Below, one piece after another: positions 57,104 to 64,000 of a stretch of DNA of 64,000 bases (the stretch's first letter is position 1; each line of letters begins with the position of its first letter). The notes under the pieces are model-generated. The model was not told where the DNA came from, made no database searches, and worked only from the letters and a program-made list of their open reading frames with translations. The position numbers and the translations under genes are program-made. This DNA is from Bretschneidera sinensis (Eukaryota; Streptophyta; Magnoliopsida; Brassicales; Akaniaceae). The stretch spans positions 20,881,227 to 20,945,226 of the forward strand of contig CM043703.1 in NCBI GenBank assembly GCA_023935145.1, given 5' to 3'.

Positions 57104-58374
57104 GAGTCTTGATGTGAAATTGATGATAGATTTAGACAGATAAGAATGAAGTTGAATATCAGTGATAGAGGATCATGATTAACGAATATGGTTGTATAGT
57201 TATCCATAGTAAATATTTTAGAGATGCAAGGTAGAGATGAAGAGATAGAAAAGATTAAGCATTGAGTGCTTACTAGAAAGCAATATGAGTTTAAAAATTT
57301 GAAATTAGGGTATTTTGGTATTAAAACATGGAAATTGCGTTCCCAATAATGCGAAGTTGAGAAATGAGATAATAAAGAAGGCACATGATGAAGTATATTC
57401 GATGCAACCAAGTAATAATAAGATATATAGAGGATAGAGACAAAATTTCTGGTGGTCAGGATTGAAGAAGGATATAGCTGAGATTGTGAGGTTGTATGGA
57501 GCACCATTAAGTATAGTGTCAAATAGAGATGCTAGATTTACATCTTAGTTTTAGAGAAGCTTTCAAAAAGCCATGGGTACAAAGTTACAATTGAAAATAA
57601 TTTTTCATGCTCAAATAGAAAGGATTAGAGTACTAAAACATATGTTAAGGGTAAATGTGATAAGTTTCTCAATAAGTCAGAATGCTTACATGCCATCGAT
57701 TTAAATTGCTTATAATAATCAGTATCAAACTAGTATTGGGATAGCACCGATTTAGACATTGTATGGTAGGAGGTGTAGAACTCCTATATGTTGGGAAGAA
57801 GTGGGAGAGAGAAATATATTTGGTCCATCAATTATTGAGTTAACAACTGAGAGGATCAAATTGGTTAGAGAGAACCGCAAAGTAGCACTAAGTAGACAGA
57901 ATAGCTATACTAATAATAGAAGAAAACCTCTTGAATTTCAACTAGATGATTGGGTGTAATTAAAAATATCTCCATGAAAAGGTGTGTTGAGGATCAAAAA
58001 GAAAGAAAAGTTGAGTATGAGGTAAGTGGGACCCTATGAGGCTATTCAGAAAGTTCATCTAGTTGGGAATAGCCTGATTTGCCTCCAGAATTAAAGCAAT
58101 TACATAATATGTTTCATGTGTCACTGCTGAGAATGTATTTACACAATGAATCCCACAGTATCTCGAATCAGACAATAGAATTTCAGGAAGATTTGACTTT
58201 TATGCAAATACCAGTCAGAATTCTAAACAGAAAAGAACAAGTCTTGTGCAATAAAATCATTCATTTGATTCAAGTATTATGGCGGAATAAAGATGTCGAA
58301 GAAGTTACATAGGAACATGAAGCAAGAATGAGGAAGGAATACCCCAAACTTTTTCTTGAATTAGGTAAGGAAAT
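57104..58374 (+). pseudogene. G2 integrase and chromodomain-like C-terminus
   Basis: Continuation of G2 pol after Athila C. Integrase traces: a WWSGLKKDIAEIVRLYGAP stretch, IVSNRDARFTS (second Asp), a decayed QAERT region, then YGRRCRTPICWEEVGER. The C-terminal part has LKQLHNMFHVSLLRMYL and a chromodomain-like end, VLWRNKDVEEVTxEHEARMRKEYPKLF, with a stop at the Trp position. This tail marks G2 as a chromovirus, probably Tekay-like. Many stops. Athila E interrupts it after GAAAT at 58374. Confidence 0.8.
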
Positions 58375-59644
58375 TGATAAGTACTTAAATAGTCATATTT
58401 AAGCCCCTTAATTTACACTTGTTAGGCTCTTTGTTTATCTATCTTAGTAGATTCTACTTCATTTTTGTGTTTTTTGTGTTTTTCATAGGTCTTTGAAGAA
58501 AAGAAGACATTTTGGAGCTCTAAGGAATAAAAAGTGAAGATCTGCAAACCAACAGCGCACCTCTTTTGTGATCGAGTGCACAGGTACTCGTGCGCACACT
58601 TAGAAGGCTTGAGCGCACCCATGCGCTCGAGTGCAGGCCCATGTGATCGAGCGCACACGCACCAGAGGCGACAGAGCCAGATTTGCAAAGAAGTCTCCAG
58701 ACCTTAAATTGGAAATTAGGGTTTCGGGGCTCCCTTAGAACCTTATATATAGACTTGTAAAACACTAGAAAACATACCTTTTAATTTTGCTTGAAGTTGT
58801 AAGCTTTGAAGAGGAATTGACGACTCATCTCCACAGTATTCTTCGGGTTTTATATTTTTGTTTAGTTTACTTAACATGTGTAACTAAACTCTTAATAGGG
58901 CTCGATTGAAGCCCAAATTATGTTTTTCTATATATAAGTATTGTTGCCTTTGCAAATAGCCATGTTATGATGCTTTAATTTATTAATGTCAGCTTTATTG
59001 AATTCCTTATATGTGTGTGTTTGATCAACGTATGCATGTGGTACAGATTAGTTAGTTAGATCAATTTGGATGACTGAGTCCTGGGTCTATCAATAGTGAC
59101 AAAAGAAATCCACGTCGGATTCTTGGGTTAATCAACATGGGAAACCGGGGAGCGGACTAAGCCCTAGGTCTCGTGTGGTTGTCGATTTCCACAGACCTTA
59201 TGCTCTCTTAAGGAACAACTCTGTAAACACCATGTTGAATCCCTTAAGAGAGAAGAGAGTTAGAGTATACACCATACCTAACTCATTACTTAGGGAGATC
59301 AATAGCCTAAGGAGTGGACCAAGCTCTTAGGTTGACAACCATCAGGTATTCATGGTAGGGCTATAACATTGGCACATTACTTATTAGGAAAGTATGATTA
59401 GTGATGGATATCAAAGCCCTATGTTCTTATAATTATTAATCTAGACTCAATATTTATTTCTATCTATTTTTATTTTGTGAAATTAATTCTAAATCGAAAT
59501 TCACCAATCCTTGTGGAGATGATCTCTCATTTGCACACTATGCTACCGTTGACCTTGTGCACTTGCAAGTAAAACAAGTTTGATTATTTGCTTAATAATT
59601 TAGGTAGATAAACGTACAAGAAGTATTTGACACCGTTGTCAGGG
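58375..59644 (+). repeat. Athila E 5' LTR and primer binding site
   Basis: The LTR is 58375-59621 (about 1247 bp). Palindromes at 58555-58670, TATA-like CTTATATATAG at about 58743. The U5 stem-loops keep paired arms but carry different loops (GCGGACTAAGC, GTGGACCAAGC). The primer site TGACACCGTTGTCAGGG (59628-59644) has three changes from the Athila A version. Confidence 0.88.
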
Positions 59645-59944
59645 ATTACACTAAATTTCTTTCTAGAATTATTTTTCGTTTAGTTTAGTCATTTTTATTT
59701 TTATTTATTCTGTTTTATTTTTATAAAAAATCTCAAAATTTTTAGTTTCTGTTTTCACCTTTATTTTTGTTGCATCAAAAACCTAATCTATTTCTTTTTC
59801 GTTTTTTATTTCATGGACTACAACAGAAATCTCTAGGCCATTTGCGATCGAGCGCACCCCTCTGTACGATCGAGCGCACTTGAGGCAGCGAGTTGCCTGG
59901 GCAGTAGTGTTGGATTGCTGCACTAAAGCAATTGTTACTGATTC

Positions 59945-61310
59945 ATGCACGGGCTTCGATCCAGACATCCAACGTTCTTTACCCTCGATACAGAGCTTGA
60001 GCGAACTATTGGACAGAGGTTTAGAGACAACTCTGAAGAGGTAGAAGAAGAAATCGAGGAAGAAGCACCAATGGCGGAACAGATCAAAAATCAACAACCA
60101 CCTGAGCGGAGACCGATGAAACAATCTTTCATCCCATGGAACCTTGACCAACCATCTTGCATTGCTTATCAACCAGAGGCAGAAGGCAACTACTACATAT
60201 CTCCACAGATACTCAATGCATTGACTCACTTTAGGGGTACACCTAATGAGGATCCACACTTGCACCTTCGAGAGTTCTTGGATCTCTGCAAGTTCCAGCA
60301 CATCCGGGGCTTAGACCAAGAAGGAATAAGGTTAATTCTTTTCCCTTTTTCCTTAAAAGATAATGCTAAACTGTGGTATAATTCATTGCCTGTAGTTTCT
60401 ATCCACGCTTGGGAGGAGTTGGCCAACAAGTTCTTAAGAAAATTTTTCCTAGCCCAAAAGACGAGGCAAATGAGGAAGGAGATTCAGTCTTTCTAACAAA
60501 AGGATAGAAACCTATTCTTTGAGGCATTAGGACATTTCAACGAGCTGCTACTCAAATGCCCACATCACAATCTACCTCATGATGAACTGGTACAAGCTTT
60601 TTATGAAGGTTTAAGTGATACTAATAAAAGTATTGTGGATTCAGGTTGTGGAGGAGTGCTGATGGAGAAAAGCAGCGAAGAAGCCATGGTGCTATTCGAG
60701 ACCTTAAGTGAACACACCCAGCAATTCTCCTCTTGAGGTAGACATGGATCCAAGAGCAAAGGAATGTATGAGGTGAACCTAAATGGAGAATCCTCTACCC
60801 AAATAGCTACTGTGGAGAGGAAACTAGATTTGCTAGTTAAAGCCATGGCTACTCAGAATGCATCACCTAATCCACCAGCTACACCACTCCAGGTATGTGC
60901 TATATGTTCTCAATTTGTTTATAATACTGAGACATGTCCCTTGTATTCATCTATAGACCATGAGCAAGAAAATAAGGTGGGACCAAGCAACTATCCTTCA
61001 AAGAATAATCCATATGCAAACACTTACAACCCGGGATGGCGAAATCACCCTAACTTCTCTTGGAGCAACAATCAGAATAGTCAAGGGCAGCAAAGGAACT
61101 CCTAACCAGCAACCCACTTAGTTCCTGAAACAAAGAAAAATGACCTAGAGAGTCTTGTGAGACAACTAGCAACTCAGCAACAGCAGATAGTATCCCAACA
61201 CCAACAGCTGATGAATTCACAAGAACAATTCATGGCAGAAACAAGAAATTTCGGACTGAGATAAGACAAACCACTGCAAAACATGAACAAACCATTCAAA
61301 GAATAGAGGT
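59945..61310 (+). pseudogene. Athila E gag
   Basis: Starts MHGLRSRHPTFFTLD, with IPWNLDQPSCIAYQPEAEG, DPHLHLREFLDLCKFQHIRG and TWEEL-type motifs. Nonsense codons at 60494-60496, about 60736 and about 61103 are all single-base C-to-T-type changes (CAA/CGA/CAG to stops). The knuckle reads CAICSQFVYNTETC, so the His of the CCHC motif has become Tyr. Two CpG palindromes lie in the leader (59843-59882). The forward frames are real; the long antisense frame 59783-60301 is its shadow. Confidence 0.85.
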
Positions 61311-61314
61311 ACAA

Positions 61315-62440
61315 ATGGGGCAATTAGCCAAGGAACTGAGTAGTAGAAAGCAAGGTGAGCTTATAGCCCAATCACTGCCTAATTCAAGAGGACATCAGCA
61401 ACTTAATGCTGTGATAACCCTAAGAAGTGGTAAGATCATAGGCATTGATAAGCCTGCTCAAGCATCTCCAAACAAAATATCCACATCTAAGGTAAATGAG
61501 ATAGAGAAGGTAAATACACCACCCTTCCCTCAAAGGTTAGTAAAGCCAAAGAAAGAGACTAAATTGATTGACATTTTCGAAATTTTGAGAAAAGTAGAGA
61601 TTAACATTCCTTTATTAGATGCAATTAAACAAAATCTTGCATATGCTAAATTTTTGAAAGATTGTTGCACTAATAAAAAGAAGTTTCGGGAGCATAAGAC
61701 AGTAGCCTTGACTGTAGAGGTAAGTGTTGTGCTATTAAGAAAACTACCCCCAAAGCTAAAAGATCCGGGTAGTTTTACTATCCTTGCAGGATAGGTGATC
61801 AGCTATTTGAGCAAGCATTATTAGATCTAGGGGCGAATGTCAATCTGCTTCCATATAGTGTATTTGAGACACCAGGTTTGGGGGAGCTTCAACCGACTTC
61901 CATCACCTTGCAACTGGCTGACAGAAGCATAAAACGACCAAGAGGCATTCTTGAGGATTTTTTGGTGAGAGTAAGTAAATTTATTTTACCTGCTGATTTT
62001 ATTGTATTAGATATGGAAGAATGCCCTATGCCGTTACCTTTACCTGTAATCTTAGGAAGACCCTTTATGATAACTACTGATACAAATATTAGTGTGAAAA
62101 AGGGTATTATCACTATAAAGGTAAATAGTGAGGAGATAGAATTTAAAATATTTGATACATTAAATTCACTCAAAGATAATATAGAATGTTCCAATGTATG
62201 CTTGATGCAAGATGTTGTTGAGCAAGTTTTTTAGGTCCATCACAATGATCCATTGGAGACCACCCCCCATAGTGTCACAAGATTAGCAATCAAGCCAGAA
62301 TATGATGATGTTACTAAGGACATCAATAAAGCTATGCACCTCCTCCAAGTAAGTGTATTCTTCCAGTTGAACCTTCTGAGCCTACTAATACTACTCTTCT
62401 CTATTCTATTGTCCAGGCACCAAAATTAGAGATGAAGCAG
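61315..62440 (+). pseudogene. Athila E protease and linker
   Basis: MGQLAKELSSRKQGELIAQS leads through VITLRSGKIIG to a one-base loss near 61785 that shifts the frame. The catalytic ALLDLGANVNLLPY is in the shifted frame, then ITLQLADRSIKRPRGIL and VILGRPFMITTD (61878-62234). A stop follows VVEQVF. The linker decays, and after a QAPKLEMKQLS match (about 62415-62445) the sequence jumps to the region that in B follows integrase (GCACTTGAGC...GACTTCAAGTGCC). Confidence 0.8.
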
Positions 62441-63349
62441 TTGTCAAGAGCACTTGAGCCACATGCAGTGGACTTCAAGTGCCCCCTTAAAAAAAAGTAG
62501 CATTGAAGCTATTATAGAGAGCGCTTGAGCAATTCCCACTTTCATAACCATATAGCTCAAGTGCCTCTATCGAGGTAAGTGGTACTGAGGCCACTAAAAT
62601 ACGGTATGGTTGTATTGTTCTAAACTCTTTATTTTAGTCTTGGTAAGGTTTCAATTTTATATACTTGCTGCCTTGCACTCGAGTGCACCACACAGTGTGA
62701 TCGAGCGCACATCCCTTACGTTCCATATCGCGTGAGTGCACCCCATCACATACTTGCTCACTAGTACGATCGAGCGCACTTCACCATACGCTCGAGTGCA
62801 CTCGGGGTAGAAAAGGCACGTGAGGGTTTTTAATCACACTCAGCTCACAAAACCTATTTTCCTCACCTTACGCTCTAGCGTACCCCTCACCCTATCTGTA
62901 GCACTCGCCCTAGTCTTGCACAATATCTGCTTCAAAGCCACCCTCTCACCACCGGCACTCCACCACAATCACCACCCTATCACAAGCACAAACCTCCTCT
63001 TTCCCCCATCACACACCCATGTATTTTCCCAAGTCAACACGGTATACAAAACCCATTTTTCTTTCTAATTAGTTGCACACCATCACACCCAGTTTTTTAA
63101 TTTATATTTTCATCCTATTATGTATTTACCTCATGTGTTGGTTGTTTTGTTTCATGTTTACAGGAGGTTAGGATCCAGTTCGTGTGCATTTCATCGCTTC
63201 AAGCTTCTATCGCACAGAAACTATTCGACCAATTGCCTGAACGAGTGTGATCGAGCGCTAGGCCCACGCGATCGAGCGCACCTCACTCAGTGCGATCGAG
63301 TGCACATACACTATTGATCGAGTGCATTTACACCAGAAGCTACACCAAA
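62441..63349 (+). promoter_or_regulatory. Athila E env leader with palindromes and intron-like signals
   Basis: Contains AGGTAAGTGGTACTGAGGCCACTAA-like sequence matching B 23030-23060, palindromes at 62680-62810 and 63245-63330, a C-rich CAC tract, a possible donor (ACACGGTATAC, about 63039) and the acceptor TTTACAG|GAGGTTAGG (AG at 63162-63163). The layout is the same as in B: cluster, C-rich tract, acceptor, second cluster, ATG. No gene is called in it. Confidence 0.5.
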
Positions 63350-64000
63350 ATGTCTAAACAAGTAGTTTCTAGCTCCCAAGCCTCCAGCAGTCGCTCCCAA
63401 TCCATCCGGCCCAGTTTTGAACAACGTGAAATATTGTTCGAGACTACATTCAATATAGATGGGGACTTTAAGAGCTTGGACGCCACGAGATGGGCAGTCC
63501 AAGAATTCAAGGCCTAGGGACTCAAGCAGCTATTCAAGCTGGTTTGCTCGACAGCCTATACATGATTCATTGTCAGCTTCTACAAGAACCTGTCCTATGA
63601 CAACACCCGACCAGAGATCTTATCCTCCTCAGTCCAAAGCAGATTCATTGAGCTGACAACCGCTGATATCGCCAATGTCCTCCACTGTTGTGATGAGTCC
63701 CCTCCAGAGGATAGCCATATGGAGGAGTAACCAGACTCGTTTCCCCTGCCCCACATTATCGAGGATATGTGTATGAGCCAGTACGCTGATTGCCACAACA
63801 ATACGGGGAGCCAGTCGAAGTTGCCTCATCGCCTATGGCTCGTGGACTCTTTCCTCCAGCGCAATGTGTTCCCCTTGGGGTACAAGACTCAGAGGAGGGA
63901 CCAGTTCATATAAGCCCTATACACTTTTCATCGAGGTCACTAGTACTCCATACCATCCGTCATATGGAGCTAGATACACAAGTTTTGGGACCATATGCAC
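63350..64000 (+). pseudogene. Athila E env-position ORF, 5' part
   Basis: Starts MSKQVVSSSQASSSRSQSIR, homologous to B at 23744. Core motifs: EQREILFETTFNIDG, DATRWAVQEFKA, then a stop (63515), LVCSTAYT, stop, FIVSFYKNLSYD, and a TAA at 63728-63730, exactly codon 127 as in B. The frame then continues as PDSFPLPHIIEDMC and FPLGYKTQRRDQF with more stops to the window end. Here the frame that B shifted at 24255 is still continuous. Ser-rich head, no signal peptide or membrane segment. Function unknown. Confidence 0.65.

Larger units (their letters stand above)
13600..58374 (+). mobile_element. G2: chromovirus-like gypsy element split by nested insertions
   Basis: Pieces in order on the plus strand: end of the 5' LTR (to 13901), PBS, gag (14000-14881), [copia 14882-42531], gag tail, protease, RT, start of RNase H (42532-44507), [Athila C 44508-57103], RNase H/integrase and chromodomain-like tail (57104-58374), [Athila E from 58375]. 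The pieces line up with the related G1 and with each other across each insert. Its 5' LTR start is missing and its 3' LTR would lie beyond the window. Heavily mutated, so it is the oldest layer of the stack. Confidence 0.8.
58375..64000 (+). mobile_element. Athila E: partial, RT/integrase-deleted Athila element
   Basis: Starts TGATAAGTAC after GAAAT (58370-58374, presumed TSD; the other end lies outside the window). Contains a 5' LTR, degraded PBS, gag, protease, an RT-to-integrase deletion at about 62440, the env leader and an env-position ORF running past 64000. Closest to Athila A in LTR and gag. This deletion differs from the one in C and D because the env-position ORF is kept. Confidence 0.88.

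Noticed and set aside
59783..60301. A 172-codon antisense frame over Athila E gag (also 4434-4823 over Athila A gag)
   Set aside because: It is the complementary shadow of conserved gag coding sequence; the same shadow appears in several copies because gag is conserved.

Overview
The window is nuclear DNA of a flowering plant, most likely a eudicot. It holds one recognisable host gene, an intronless class I small heat-shock protein gene (8911-9408, +). That gene has a heat-shock element, a TATA box and poly(A) signals, and sits between repeats. Almost everything else is a nested stack of LTR retrotransposons, with tRNA-type primer binding sites, gag/pol domains and target-site duplications (TSDs).

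Layout. 1-888: degenerate Ty1/copia fragment A. 889-7708: Ty3/gypsy chromovirus-like element G1 (5' LTR and gag only), with a truncated minus-strand Athila-type element A (2352-6276) in its LTR. 7709-8520 and 10831-11400: two copies of an AT-rich repeat flanking the heat-shock gene. 11490-13590: copia fragment B, cut by a 419-bp Helitron-like insert (12708-13126). About 13600-58374: a second chromovirus-like element G2, split by later insertions. A SIRE-like copia element (14882-42531) sits in its gag; this copia carries Athila B (15956-27638, TSD ATTAC) in its 5' LTR and Athila D (32077-38309, TSD GATTG) between reverse transcriptase and RNase H. Athila C (44508-57103, minus, TSD GAGTC) sits in G2 pol and itself contains a 5.7-kb element, here called L (47040-52784, TSD GCTGG). 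Athila E starts at 58375 and runs off the window.

Only Athila B keeps a full gag-protease-RT-RNase H-integrase order, and it has many nonsense codons. C and D carry gag but share a pol-plus-env deletion. E has lost RT-integrase by a different deletion but keeps the 3' ORF. L has no gag or pol, only a 3'-type ORF and Athila-like 3' signals.

The most interesting pattern spans families. Three LTR-retrotransposon families (Athila, SIRE-like copia, L) each carry clusters of their own 12-bp CpG-centred palindrome in U3, upstream of the TATA box: GCGATCGATCGC-like, CCAGTCGACTGG and GCACCGCGGTGC. The same families carry a roughly 375-400 codon ORF in the env position. These ORFs have a polar or basic N-terminus, a shared helical core and a C-terminal coiled coil, with no visible signal peptide or membrane segment. 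In the copia element a palindrome cluster plus a TATA box also lies just upstream of this ORF, like a second promoter. I infer a possible cis-site/trans-factor regulatory system. The sequence motivates this idea but does not prove it.
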